Positions 11,126 through 23,363 of a stretch of 64,000 nucleotides of DNA are shown here, piece after piece. The stretch comes from Lomentospora prolificans (Eukaryota > Ascomycota > Sordariomycetes > Microascales > Microascaceae). Made by a program: the position numbers and the translations under genes. The stretch is taken from assembly GCA_029532625.1 (NCBI GenBank), contig JARFXM010000009.1:992001-1056000 (forward strand), in the 5' to 3' direction. The notes beneath the pieces were generated by a model, which saw only the letters and a list, made by a program, of their open reading frames with translations, was not told the DNA's origin and made no database searches. Every line of letters starts with the position of its first letter. The stretch's first letter is position 1.

Positions 11126-12808
11126 AGCTTGGTTTCTCTTCTCGTTTGGGCGAGACGGAGCTATGGAAAATGGATCCATTTGCTTATGGATGGCGGTTAG
11201 GAAAGGACCCCTGCGGATCGAAAAACGCATCTGTCCGTTTCCTCTTGAGAGTTGACGAAAGAATCTCCTCTCCCATCTTCGATCAGGGCCAGGACCAGCG
11301 AGAGTGAAAAAGAAGGCTCGCCAGCACAGGTGCCGTGCTAAATTGCATGCCCGCCACGCACCTACAGAACCAAGCAAGCCTCGCACGGCGCTCACGCAAC
11401 ACGCGAAGATGCACCGCCCAAATCTTGCAGAAACATGTCGCATCACGTGATCGCGTCTTCACGTCTCTGTGCCCGACCTCATCAACACCGGCGACTCGGC
11501 CCCCATACACCTCGGAACCCAACCTACACTTGCTTGGGCGAGACCATGCGGATTGTCACATGATTGGGCAGAGTACCAGGCTCGTTATCATCCCGAACAG
11601 ATCGTCTACAGGGGCAGTCACGGGGGTATACTCCAGGGCAGGGTTTCTAAGCTTTTCAGTTTTGCTATGAGAAATCAGAGAGCCTCCACGCCGTTACCCA
11701 ACCTTGACTCAATACAGCCTGGATGTAGGAAACCAAAGGAAATGGACTCGTTACAAAAGAGACAGTTTCCCCATGAACAATCAGCTTTCTCACTGACCGA
11801 AAAGAGCACCATTTCCGCCGTTGTTCCTTCAACGTCCCTACACTCTACCCCGTGTATCGTTCCGTTTTACCCAAAAGAGCAACCGCTCACGGTTCCCAAG
11901 GATCCGTCCAGGATCCAGGTAAGACCTGTCTCTGGCGCAGAGGCTTACTCGGCCGAGCGGGGAACGAAACCAGGTTTCCCCGTTGCCTCCCAGGAAACCC
12001 TTGCCTTTCGACACTAGCCGCTTCTCCTCCTCCCCCCCTCTTCCCCCAGAAAGCGTGGGGACCCCGCCTGTTCCCACCGTTCATTTCTCATGCTGCTCGT
12101 CACATCTCTTTCCCCCGTCACTCCCACTTACCCGGCGCCAATGTTACCAGAAATAGCGCCTATGGAGGAGGTGTACTTTTAAAATGCGTGCCAAATCGTC
12201 CCAGAGTCATCCAATCATAAGTCATAACTTCGTGAAACCAAACCGGCAGCCCCCTGTCCATCTCGCCCTCCATCTTCCCCCCCCCTTTTCCTTTCACGGC
12301 TGCATTCTCCAGCAGCCCAGCGGCCCGAGAGCGCATGGCAACCGCGATCCACAGTTTCCAGGACCCTGCGCCTTTCTGCATCTGCAGATCGGCAGATGGT
12401 GCCTGGTTGGGCCATGGTTCAGCGCCTAACCGGCTTCTCTCTGCAAAACCAGAAATGCTCCCCACAAGGCCATCCTCGACCGCAAGAGTGTGGGGAAAGC
12501 GGATGGGTGAGGGGGGCGTGCAAAACCGAAAAAATAAACGGCCCATCCATGTGTGAAAAGTGACAAAAAGTCTCCGATCCGCCGGTATCCCATTTTCCGT
12601 TCCTGCAGAAATCCAAGCCTGGGGGTGTGTGTGCTAGTTTAAACCACAAGGGGGTGGGGTTGCCGCAATCGCAGATGAACCAGGGGTAGGAAAAAATATG
12701 AGGCTCAAAAATCAAACAACGTCGAGGGAGCCACCGCAGGTCCCCATTTTTCTTTTTTTCCGTCTTTTTTTTTCCTTTTTTTTTTTTCAGCAACGGGCAA
12801 AAGAGCAT
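11126..12808. other. Intergenic region between convergent genes
   Basis: The small + gene ends at 11125 and the - strand coiled-coil gene ends at 12809, so this 1.7 kb is between two 3' ends. A 182-codon + frame (11469-12017) and several shorter ones have no domain and no coding-like composition. The only distinct element is a 10-bp palindrome with a CACGTG core at 11442-11451. Confidence 0.45.
11442..11451. promoter_or_regulatory. CACGTG palindrome (E-box type)
   Basis: ATCACGTGAT is a perfect 10-bp palindrome with the CACGTG core bound by bHLH factors such as Cbf1. No start codon of a recognised gene is nearby, so its relevance is uncertain; a chance match is possible. Confidence 0.3.
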
Positions 12809-13793
12809 TTACTCGGGCGAAGGATATCGGGTCCTCGCCTTGGTGTACTCCTTGGGGTGCTTGCGGGCAGCCTTTGTCTTGAGCGACCTGTTTTGTGATT
12901 TTGTTAGTCTCGATTTTCCTCAATTCTCAAATATAGACCCGAAAAGGAAAAAGACCATATAAATGAAGCTTGTTCGTTCTCGCTAGCTTGCTGGCTCGCG
13001 CAAACGCCAATTCGGCGGTGGCACCCAAATCACCCGTGCCTCTCGCGAATTCGCAAGAAACGCAGGTCAATGGTTACAAATGCAGAGAAGCGAATTATAG
13101 GTTTTCTTTTTGGCACAAACTCACTTCATCTTCTTCTCGGTCCACTCGAGGTCCTCGCGCACTTCACGAGCATCGCGGAGACCGTCCTGGAAGCGCTCAC
13201 GGGTTTTTGCGAGGCGAGCCTGCGCCTTCTTCTGCAGCTCAAGCAGCTCGCGGTGCTTAGCATTTAGCATTCCCGATCTGCATACGTTTACACCAATTAG
13301 CTTGATTTGTTCGCTGTTCGCTCTTCGCGCTTCTTACTTTCGCCGGAAAATCGCCTCAACTCCGCATCTTCGCTTGCGAGCCGCTTATTGCATAGGAGCA
13401 AGAGACGTGCAAACGGAAAAAAGGAGTGCAAAAGTGGTGCGAGCCCGTGGGAAAGGAAATTCTAGCAGAAAAGAGGACTACTCACGTTTGCGCCTGGGTG
13501 ACCATGCTCTTGTCGAGCGGGATGGGGTTGAAAGAACTGGAGAACCGATCTTGCATGTACTCATTGAAGTCGATGCCGCTAGCGGAATGGGTGCTGTCGT
13601 AGTCGCCACTCCCCGCGTACGAGGAGTCGTATCCGCTGTTGCTGTAGGAGGCGACGCCGGAAGTGGAGCTAAGGTCGTCATCGACCTCTGGTGGAGAAAC
13701 CGAGTATGCGCTGGAGTAGCCCGAAGCGTATTGGCCACCCTTGTTGGGCACGCGCATGGGCAGAGAATAGGCGGGAGTGTAGTGGGTAGACAT
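12809..13793 (-). CDS. Coiled-coil protein, KXD1/BLOC-1-subunit-like
   Basis: Three exons on the - strand: 13793-13486, 13277-13125, 12887-12809; introns begin GTGAG and end CAG; total 179 residues. The N-terminal half is Ser/Tyr/Gly-rich and disordered. A conserved block spans the exon 1/2 junction (PLDKSMVTQAQ, then SGMLNAKHRELLELQKKAQ). The rest of exon 2 is a strongly heptad-like charged helix (ARLAKTRERFQDGL...REDLEWTEKKMK), and the short last exon is basic and ends RTRYPSPE. From memory this layout matches the fungal proteins called KXD1 (BLOC-1 subunit, endosome/vacuole transport); the canonical KxDL tetrapeptide is not evident, so I give no symbol. A longer in-frame ORF extends upstream to 14294, but the ATG at 13793 is the natural start. 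Confidence 0.75.
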
Positions 13794-14168
13794 GATGGCT
13801 GGTGCCAAAAAGTATATATGCGTACGTATGAGTGTGTATGTGTGCGGGCTTAGTGTGGTCCTGGTTGGACAAGAAGGCGAGGCAATTGACTTGTCTGGCG
13901 GTAACTGGAGTGCAGCACGGGACAACCACGAGATCAGGAGAAGGTTGTGTAGGTATCTTGGTGGTTTTGTGTCAAAGGTAGGAGGTGAGACTTGGGTATT
14001 TGGAGATGTGTCACTTGGGTAAAAGTCTTCAAACGTTTGGACAGTCAAGGACTCTTTTTCAAAGGCGAGCAGCTGGTTCTCCGAGATGAAGAGTAGTTTG
14101 TGGACTTGGGGAAAAGAAGGAAGAAGAGAAGAGAAGGACAAGATCGAACCTACCCGATAACAACTGCT

Positions 14169-14178
14169 CCTTTTATAC
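14169..14178 (-). promoter_or_regulatory. TATA box upstream of the coiled-coil gene
   Basis: Read on the - strand this is GTATAAAAGG, a near-consensus TATA box about 380 bp before the start codon at 13793. That spacing implies a leader of roughly 300 nt or a leader intron. Confidence 0.45.
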
Positions 14179-15518
14179 TTTTTCAGGAGTCCAGGAAGCC
14201 TCCTCATCTCGTGATCGGAGACCTTGGCTGCTCTGTCTCGATTCGCTAAGACCATCCTTGTCCCCGCTCGAGAAACGAGCGCAAGGAGGACCATGGCATG
14301 ATGCGACTACACACGGCAAAGGGGAAGGGAGTTACGAAGTACTGTACAGCGGAGCGGGGACGAGGACGACGGTCCGGAGCTGCTCCAGGATGAATCGAGA
14401 TGAAAATGAGTGGGGAGAGAAGAGCAAAACCTCAAGCACTAGCCCATGACCTCGCCTCACCCCACACCCCCCTCGAAGTTTGGGGGGACATCGTGAATGT
14501 TCGCGCAGACGGAGCATGCGTTTGCTAGCCAACGAGGAGGCAGCATGGAGCATGGGCCTTCGGGGCAGGGAGGAATTGGAAATCTCTTATGGCACGAGCA
14601 GACATCGACGACGCAAGGTTGATAGGACGGAAAGTGGGACCGTGTGCAAGTCAGTTTTCCATTTTACCCAAGACCGAATGGAAAAAGGGTGTTTTAGGTG
14701 TGTAAGTTGCAAGTATCCAACGGGACGAATGCCGAGGGATGAAGTCAATGTGGTATTTCGGTAGGGATTGGGGGTGTGTACCAACACGGGGGTAGGAGGC
14801 GGAGGGGCGTGGGCGAGCAAAAGAGAGAATCACCGTCGAGAAGGTAATGAATGCATGAGTGATGGGGGACAAATGGACGGTATCAGATTGCAAAGGCAAA
14901 AGAGGCGGATCCGCCCATAGGAAACCGATATGGAGGGAAACAACGGCTAGATGGGGCAAAAGCAGCGCAGAGGGTGTATCGGCACCCATGTTCACTCAAT
15001 AGGGATCGGAGGTAGTAAGGGAAAGGGGGGAGGCAACACCAAGCCAAGAAAAGAACGGGCATAGAACGCGAATTGTGACATCAGCTAACGAATATAAGAG
15101 AAAAATGCGGGTTTCTCGGGATGGATGGCAGCCACATTGGGAATTGGTACCAGAAGCAGGCTAAGACTGTACGCAGGTGGGGGGTTACGCGGTTGCGGTC
15201 TAGTACTATTAAAGTGTCAGGAAGGCAGCGTAGGCTTTCTCTGATGGTGCAGGATAGCCCAGGGACAAAGCAGAACAAGGCAGCATCGGACGGGGCGTAA
15301 GGTTCGGGTGGGAACATGAATCTAGGCCATGTAGCGGAATGAGTCGAGGGTACTTGGAGGAAATGAGCCGACTGCCGCTATTGCGGAAGCAATCATTGAC
15401 AAGACATATGAGAGGGAGAGCAAGGACGTCAGTGATGGGTTTCGGTTTACGAGCGGGAAAAGCGTGTGATGTAGTTGGGCGTGGTTTGGAGAATGGATAA
15501 GGAAATGTGTTATAATGC

Positions 15519-15580
15519 GTGGATGTGCGCGTATATGTGTCGGCATGTGTGCGTGCAAGTGTGCGAGTGTGCGTGTGGGT
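15519..15580 (+). repeat. Imperfect GT-rich repeat
   Basis: About 60 bp of alternating purine-pyrimidine sequence built from TGTG, TGCG and TATG steps. It is a degenerate microsatellite in the gene-free region. Confidence 0.7.
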
Positions 15581-17620
15581 AGGTCTTTGCCTTCGAGACG
15601 TTATGAAAAAGGAAAGATGTGAAAAGCTGGGACCTGTGCGTGTAAGACATACCGCACATATTGTTTTCTTCGACTTTCTTTTTTTCTTTTTCCTTAGCCT
15701 CCCTTGTTTCGTTTCTCAAGTCAGGGTTTCCAGACCAAGTGTCGTCCATTTGGGCCACACCACAGCGAAGAACCAGGAAAACGAAGAAGAAAAAAATAAC
15801 AATAAAATAAAACCATATGCAAAGATACTGGGCTGAGCAAAGCCAGCAGCAGGAGGCAGAAGCATGGGTATGACGGAGCCGAGCATCACAAAAATGGCCC
15901 ATGTATGTACGCCGGCTGCCTTGTGGTTTTGTGCGTGGAGGCGTGAGTTCAGTAAAGGTGAGCCCACGCAACTCCAAAAGCAGCCCCGGGGAGACGCACT
16001 CGATTTGATTCCATGGGTCTGAATCTAGGTACACACCTGCCCTTTCCCTCCGCGCTTCGTCCCCTGGACGTGCAGGCGCAATGCCCTAGAAGTAGACGGT
16101 GAAATTGGGAGCATGCAATCATGGCCGCAGCGCATCGGGCCCAGCTCCATGACACCATGTAATAGCGGGAAGGAAGATTCGATCAAAATAATCCAGAGGT
16201 ACATTCGATATTGGAAGGCAGGAGCCTGGAGATGAGCAAGAGACTTGAAATTTGGGGGCGGAATCTAAAAAGGTGGAAGCGCCAGAGACCTAGGCGGTCA
16301 CTCCGAATGTTGTTTCCTGACCATGGTCCGGCAGATCTAGGTAACATAGCCAGCCAGATCGCTCAACGTCACCGAAATTCGACACAGCAAGAGCAAAGCA
16401 CCGCAATTGCGAGACGGCAGCCAAGAGGGACAGCCTTCTTCCCCCCCAATTTCATTTCCCCACCAAGGAAGGTTAAAGGGAAAACAAAAGGGCAAGAACA
16501 CTTTGAACCGGAAATTGAATTCAGTAAGACGCAGGGCTTATCTCGGCCAAGATATAGCAAAAATGGTAGGAAATGGGGAAATAGAGACAAGGGCCCGATG
16601 GGGGAGGGTGAACGTAAAAGCACTGGAGAAGAAGAACCCCAAGTCTGGGGAACAGAAGCCTCTTTGGCGTGGGTGCTGGTAGAAGATACCTCTCGACTCA
16701 ACTGTCTTTGATGCGAGTGTAATTCAGGTGTTCCGAGCGCAAGGTCAAATGCCTGTGGTATTTGAATCAGAGCACGCATCATCTACAACCGGACGCTAAA
16801 GGCATCCAGAACCAAGGATGCGAGCTGCTACTTGCACCGCAGTTGCTGCACCGAGGCTCGAGAGTAGTAACGTACCGAACAAAACAAAGAAGGCACCAGG
16901 TTCCGATTTAGCATCGACCCCAAACATTTTCTCAAGGGGTTGGAGGGGTGAGGGGAACGAGTGAGAGGATTCCCTGGTTCATTGTTGCCCAACCCGGCTA
17001 GCCATTGACCTAAAATCTGCAGGCTAAGAGGGACACGCCGGAGAACGGCGGTACAGTGACTGCGCTCACGTAGCGTATGTACCTCCTGCTCAGGACTCAG
17101 GGTAAGTGATCGAAAGTAGTGCAGTGGGTTTTTTAGTCGTGGAAGAGGAATAAAAAGCTGTGTGGAGGGGGGCGCATGGAGGTGGTCGTTTTGATGTTAC
17201 ATATGTAGTTGTAATAAGGGCGGTGGAACTTGCGAGGGAAACGGCGCCTGACTCGGGTTTATCCCACGGCGCCGTTTGCACCGGTCTTGGCCGTTCCGGG
17301 ACCCTTGAACTAGGGCTGGGCTCGCTTCCCTGCTTGAACCCCCATTCCCTGCTCCCGGCGTTTTTTTAGGTTGTCCGCCGCTCTTCCCTGGCCTCCGTTT
17401 CATATTGACTTTCATTGACTTTCTCAACAAAGGAGAAATGAATAGGAAAGACAAAACTAAAACTATTCACCGATCGCAGGCTCTCGCGGGACGGACGCGC
17501 CCATCCCAGAGTTTTGCGAAGTTAGGTCCTTGGTCAGGCAGAGATGCAGGTAATCGGGCTTTTTTTATGTGAGGATGTGTTGTCAAGTGCAGAGACCCAG
17601 ACAGACAGCAATTTCTCCCC

Positions 17621-17649
17621 CCTTTTCCTGCCTTTTCCTGCCTTTTCTG
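17621..17649 (+). repeat. 10-bp tandem repeat (CCTTTTCCTG, about 2.9 copies)
   Basis: Two perfect units at 17621-17630 and 17631-17640 and a partial third (17641-17649, one base shorter). Pyrimidine-only apart from one G per unit. No gene overlaps it. Confidence 0.85.
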
Positions 17650-20091
17650 CCGTCGCTGTCCGCCAATTGACGGTGTCAATCGATGTACCCCGCCATCGCC
17701 AACGTTGAAAGGGCGACGTCCAACCGTGTCCGTCCGTTGGTGTCCCCTCCCCAGTCGCGAACCTTCTATATCGAAATCCGTCCTCCGTTCGGCAACTTCT
17801 GGAATTTACATTTCCCAGTACCAGTCGTTCAGCCACCTTAGTGGCATTTTCCTGCATTTCCATTGGATGCTAATGCCGATCGGTCGTCAAAGGAGCAGGA
17901 TCAATTCTCTTCTTCCTTCTGGTAGGTGACTTGAACATACCAAGTTTTGTTTCTGTCCGATCCTTCTTCTGTAGACACCTGCTTCCTTCTTCCGTTCATG
18001 CAGACCTCCACTTGGTCCTCCGCGCCTGCGCGCAACTAATGCCTCTCTACAGAAGAAAGGCCACTTCAGCGCCCATCTCTCTGCGGCTCCTCCGTTTAAA
18101 ACGGGCATTTCGCAAGACCGAAGCGAGCATCCAGGTGCCTGGATCCTCCTCGATAGTCTACTCTTTGTTGCAATCCTCATTGGCTGAGATACTTGCAATT
18201 TCCAGCCTATCTAATTCCAGATGGTCTCTTGATCCATAGTGGTACCCAGAGTCATGGGTCTGTCCGTTCTCGATTGTTCCTACGGTCTCGACCCTCCCTC
18301 GCCATTGCCTTCCTAGGTCTGCCCTTTTTTCGCTTGGGGAGCTATGATTACCATCGGCGATCTCTACCTCCGGATAAACACCTCTCGCCGCTTCTTGGGT
18401 AGCATATATGCCGTGGCGATGGCGAAAGATTTGAAGTATGTTGCAGCAATGGGTATGCAGAGCGCCCTCCAACAGGCACGGCCATCCCTCTCTGTTGGCA
18501 AAAATAAGACGCCCATATGTTTCTCAGGTGATACAGGTTACATGTACTCCTTGGTTGTGCCGCTCCACCATATTTTCCTCCCTCTTTTCAAAACTCTTGT
18601 GACGAGAGTCGTTCGGTTTGTGCGGGAGTGAGAGTGTGGCAGTCGACGTGGACAGACGCACCTAGCCGATCCAACCACCCCCCTCCTCTCCCCTTACCTT
18701 TCATCGACCGTTCGACCATCGACGGATCCCCAGGGAGGAAGGCCTAGGCAGGCAGAAGTTGACCAAAGAAAAAAGATATTTGCCTGTTCGCCATAACGAC
18801 TCGATGAACGAATCCTAACTCGGTGAGCGTGCGGTTACATGAAATACAATCGTCCGGGACTGGTCGACGAGAGCATAACGGCGAGCTCAAATCGCTCACG
18901 AGATCAAGTCAAAAGGGCGTTCCCGCGGAGCCCGTTGACAGGACCCTGCGAACCGACTGTAGCACGATCTGGAATGTACGATGTACACTGGCCGGTGGCG
19001 CACCCTACTATCCGTAGCTGGCAGGTGTCGGAGCAAGCAGCACGACTTCGTTTGTGGGCTAGATGGTAGCAGGTCTGCCTGTATATATGCAACTCTACCT
19101 GCGTGTTGTCAAGTCCCCCACGTGTCTTGCCTGGCGGCGTTGTCGAGCAAGCTCCGCTATAAGCGAGAGGCAGACGGATGCCGGTCGCCATCTTTCTCTC
19201 TGCCTGTTTTACTCCCCGAGTCCTAGCGTTGGGATATGGCGGAGCGGGAGCTAGCATTCGTGATCCGGAGGGATGCCATGGGATTGGAATAGGTTCGTCC
19301 AGCGATAAGATATACGGGGGAGAATGGGAGGGGCGCGCACCTCGGGCTCGACGAAAAACTTATAGCCTTCGGCCCGTCTCACTTAGATATACCCCCCAGA
19401 AGATGAAAATCGCCTAAGCTGGAAAATCGTAGATTAGCATAACTGGTGCAACTACTAAGAGGCGAGACGCGATGGAGGGCTTCGAGGCGAATTGGCCACT
19501 CAATAACCCCAATCCCTCACTAAAGCGAACCTGTATTCGGTGAGCTCCGCGACACCAAGGGGCCTCTTTCTCAAGAGAATCTTTGGTGTGCCGTGCGTTT
19601 GTGGGTGTGTAAGTTGTATGTGTGTGTGTGGAGTCTCCATGAAAGAAATAGTGCTCGGGCGGTTCAATGGGATCGATCCGAATAGCGCACAAGTTTGAAA
19701 ACCCCCCTCACCCAGTCCACTGACAGGAAAACACACAATGGGAGCTCGATAACAACAAGGTGGCAGGAGTGAACAACTCACGGCTCTCTGGAAGGGATGG
19801 GGGACGATGCCGGGAGGGATTAGGCGGGTCCAATGATGGCCGGCCACATTCTCATAGTGGTGGTATACAGATTCATGCCTGCCACCCGACCTGTCGGCGT
19901 GTTGGCTTTGAGTGTGTGTGTGTGGATGTACACGCAGCTTGGTGTATCAAGCAACACCATAGGCTAAGCAAAACGGCGTGCGACCGACAAACTTTACACT
20001 TTTTCAGTGTTCCAATGTTGGGGGCGGATCTGTAACAAAGAAATTATAAGCCGCGTCCGTGGTCCCGAGGGTGTTTTCCATACCTTTGTCC

Positions 20092-20117
20092 TTTTTTTTT
20101 TTTTTTTTTTTTTTTTT
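20092..20117. repeat. T26 homopolymer
   Basis: A run of 26 T in the gene-free region, similar in kind to the runs at 243-283 and 24040-24060. Confidence 0.95.
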
Positions 20118-22184
20118 CCCCTTTCTCATGTACCCCAGGTAGCTCTGCTGGAAAACCTCACCCCTCCCCTTGTTACCCTCAGGTGGAAGTGGATCTAACT
20201 TCTTGCCTGTTTGCTTTTCAGAGAGGGGGTTACATGAAGTGCAGCGTCACCGGCCCTTTCCTTCGTTGGGGATAGGATGGGCTCGATTCGCCTGTAAGCG
20301 TTGCCCACTCGACTTATTCGACGATTTTCCCCTCCCCACTTTAACAGGGAAGGAGCTAGGAACGATAACCTTACCCTGTGGTGCGCGGCCCAGCGGCCTC
20401 CTGAGACCACATGATCAGGAAGGCGGACTTCTGAGATCCAATGGGTGAATTAGCTAGAACTAAAGGAGGTATGGGATGGCTTCCGGGGGGTCAACTCTTC
20501 GGTAAATGCTACAGCGAGAATTCCGAGTCTCGCGATGGAGAGAGTACAGGGTGCTGATTTAAACTACGAAATAGCGCTGCACACATGCCAGCTATAGATA
20601 TCAATACTCCGAGGCTGGCTGTGTGATTTCAAGGTCCTGGTGGGAAAGAAAAAGGTTGAAAATAAAATGTTCCGACGTCGCACAGAAGAAATGCCGCGTT
20701 AGACGATCTACTCGTAAAGGGGAGGTGAAGAGCCTAGAAAATTGACAGACCTTCTCGTCATATCATCCCGTGCCTCAATGTCTTGCTCTTTGTGCCATGT
20801 AAGTCTGGAGCTGGGAACTAGTCATGACATCATTGATCCCTTGTCGAGGAAAGCACCAACTTCAGTTCTTGCATCCCCACAGCTGTGATAATCCCCCACC
20901 TATATCACCTCTAGCCCGGGTCATATTTCCGATAGTCCCAGAGACATCGGACATCACGTTTTGAGATGTGCTACTATTTCCCAGAATAATTCGGACTAGA
21001 GACAAAGATGAGCGTATATCGGAGGAAAGCCAGCTACTACCGACTCAAGAGCGGCCGGGTCCCTCCAACATCCCATATCCCTCCTCATAACAGTGCCATT
21101 AAACGCTTTCCCAAGACCCTGGGTTCCACAAGCTGCACGACATCGCAGCATGCCCACAAATCCATACTTATATGTCTGCCCTCACAGACTACCTGCACTC
21201 GACGAAGCCCGCTGAGCTACCCCTCCTGGAAACGACATATAAGGATGTCCTAGATCAGAGGAGTAAATGATGTACAAAGGGCAAGTAAGTCTAGCGGCCG
21301 GTAGATACCTTCTCAAACTGAGTAAGCATGGCGGTACACTGGTGTCATCGCACACGGATACGCCGATCTAGTCGTGTCCCAACGAACTCAATCCGCGTTC
21401 AGCCCGGAATCATACCCAAAAAAAGGAAAAACAAAAGGAAAAAAAAAGGAAAAAACGAACGCTTCTGCCCAATCGAAGGCTTTAACTCGGGCCGGGCGCG
21501 CTCGCTTCAAGCACCACATGCACTTTTACCCCAGCTTTTTCGACTCAATGTATGACCCGGGTCTCCGCCGTACCATGAGCGATTTTTTTTGGCCTCGTCC
21601 CTCCCTTGGACAAGGAAGGGGTTCTCTAAGCTAGGTTTGCGGTGGTAGACAGAGGGCCTCTCTCTGAGCACGTAGAAGTTGGCAGGCCTTTTTGCTCCGA
21701 TTCATGCAATCATCTCTATTGTGGTATGAAATAGTATACTAGCGAGGTAGCTGTGTTGTATCTGCAATACCCAGTCCGCCTACTCTTTTTAATGTTACAA
21801 GTGATGTGAAGAAACGAGTGAGATCAGATAATGCGAAATAGTGCAATGTCTTGAAAATTAGATTACCACCTTGTCCGCCCCGCCATACATCCCGTCATAC
21901 CTTCATCCGTAAAATATTATATGCCTCTGCCATGCACCCGCTTTTGACGCCTTGGGTTGAAACAACATGGATGGGATGATATGCATCAGTCCATGGGTGG
22001 CCATCTCCGAGAGCTGGCTCCTGGATGCCGTGGGATACCTAGAGATACCCTGCTGTCTCGTTCCGCGAAGGTGAGGCTACATGGGCCAGGAAAAAACAGG
22101 ATCGAAAACGTCGAGGCTCGGATGGAAATGCAGAAAATCCGGGAGTATTCCCAACCGCAGGGCCGCCCCTGTAACTGCGCCATT

Positions 22185-23363
22185 CTACCCGAACACCTTG
22201 AGGAATCCCCAAATTCCAATTCCGCTAAGCACGGGTATCGTGAGGTTGTCATCCCAGCCAAATATGTCCACAGCCTCACTGCCGGCGGCAACTAGGCCGG
22301 ACCAGAGGGATATGACCGCAAGGGCGAGGTTGCCCGAGATGCTGGATTGCGCATCGGTAAGTCCTAGCGCATCGGAGACGATGCCGGGAAGCCGGAGGAC
22401 GTTCTTGAACATGAAAGGGAAAGCGTCGTCGCCAAGGAAGGGGCCGGTCTGGGGAGCGAGCCAGCCCCAGAAGAACCAGGAAGTGCCAACGCCGACGAGG
22501 AAAGCCGCAAAGGAGCCGGCAAGGGACTTTCCGCGGCAAATTCTGGGGGTATAGCGCCCATAGAGTCGGCCAAAAGTGCTGGCAGCAGTATCGCACCAAC
22601 TGAGCAGAAGAACTCCCATGATGCCAACATCCTTGGGGAAGAAATAAAGGACGATCCAGGCGCCGAGTAGATAGAAGATGACGCCGTTCCATCCCGAATA
22701 CTCGCTCTCTCTCATCAGCGCACCAAGCAACATAACGTATATGCGGTTGAACGCTGGAAAGTTAAATCTAAGATAGTCGACCGTGGCGATGGGAAGGAGC
22801 GCAGCCATCAGCCATGGCGCGACGGCACCGGTCTGGGTGCCGCGAATATAGAGCCAAAGCGTAACGAAACCGATCGACACGTGCAACACCTTACGAGGCA
22901 CCTCATGCTTGTGAACAAAGGTGCGCCAGTGTCGGTGTATCGGGATAAGTCCCAACGGGCTGGGGCTTCGACTAAAATCCCTCCAGCTCCAGCCTAGCGG
23001 GGTCGCCGGGGCGGGCGGCGCGAGATGGCCGTTTGTCTCAGTGATCTTGCCATTTGATACGAGCGGCTCGGATGGCTTGACTACGTCGGGACGCTTAGCA
23101 GAAGATGAGCTCGCCTTGCGTGAGGTTAGGCGCCGGATACGCGCGGTCTCGATGGGGGAGCGACTTCTCGTCCGCGACTTCCGGGATCGGGGAGGCTCAT
23201 CCTCGTCCGTAATTTCCTCGAGGGGTTGAGGCGTGGCGGCCCTCTTCGCGGCAGAGCGCGTGACGGGCGGGAAATAGGAGGAGGCTTCTGACTCGGATGG
23301 TGTCGGGCTCGGGGAGATGACACGGGGCGTTGCGGGAACGCCGGACCGCCTTCGGAGCGACAT
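22185..23363 (-). CDS. DGK1: CTP-dependent diacylglycerol kinase
   Basis: ER/nuclear-envelope membrane enzyme that phosphorylates diacylglycerol to phosphatidic acid using CTP, opposing the phosphatidate phosphatase Pah1. From the ATG at 23363 the protein has 392 residues: a disordered Arg/Ser/Pro-rich N-terminus of about 165, then a C-terminal half with several hydrophobic helices and the family's conserved blocks (HxxPRKxLHVSIGF near the first helix; WCDTAASTFGRLYGRYTP and RGKSLAGSFAAF). Yeast Dgk1 is about 290 residues, and the core here agrees. The frame stays open upstream to an ATG at 23843 (552 residues), but those extra 160 residues are Ser/His/Pro-rich and look like leader sequence; MSLRRRSG at 23363 is the more family-like start. 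It is divergent from SPB4. Confidence 0.88.
   Translation of the reverse strand: MSLRRRSGVPATPRVISPSPTPSESEASSYFPPVTRSAAKRAATPQPLEEITDEDEPPRSRKSRTRSRSPIETARIRRLTSRKASSSSAKRPDVVKPSEPLVSNGKITETNGHLAPPAPATPLGWSWRDFSRSPSPLGLIPIHRHWRTFVHKHEVPRKVLHVSIGFVTLWLYIRGTQTGAVAPWLMAALLPIATVDYLRFNFPAFNRIYVMLLGALMRESEYSGWNGVIFYLLGAWIVLYFFPKDVGIMGVLLLSWCDTAASTFGRLYGRYTPRICRGKSLAGSFAAFLVGVGTSWFFWGWLAPQTGPFLGDDAFPFMFKNVLRLPGIVSDALGLTDAQSSISGNLALAVISLWSGLVAAGSEAVDIFGWDDNLTIPVLSGIGIWGFLKVFG

Larger units (their letters stand above)
13794..22184. other. Eight-kilobase region without a recognisable gene
   Basis: Bounded by the 5' end of the coiled-coil gene (13793, -) and the 3' end of DGK1 (22185, -). I read both strands and found no frame with a family signature and no convincing exon chain. 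Contents: a TATA box for the coiled-coil gene (14169-14178), a GT-rich repeat near 15519-15580, a 10-bp tandem repeat at 17621-17649, GT runs near 19615-19630 and 19911-19925, and a T26 run at 20092-20117. A hydrophobic - frame at 15716-15967 is discussed under rejected items. Base composition is not AT-biased, so it does not look like a mutated (RIP) repeat. Confidence 0.5.

Noticed and set aside
11469..12017. 182-codon open frame on the + strand
   Set aside because: No recognisable domain, start context or coding bias, and it sits between two convergent 3' ends.
15716..15967. Hydrophobic 83-codon frame on the - strand, resembling a small membrane protein
   Set aside because: The hydrophobic half is produced by A/T-rich low-complexity DNA (Phe/Leu/Ser run); I could not place it in any family or find flanking exons. 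Worth a second look only if RNA-seq shows a transcript.
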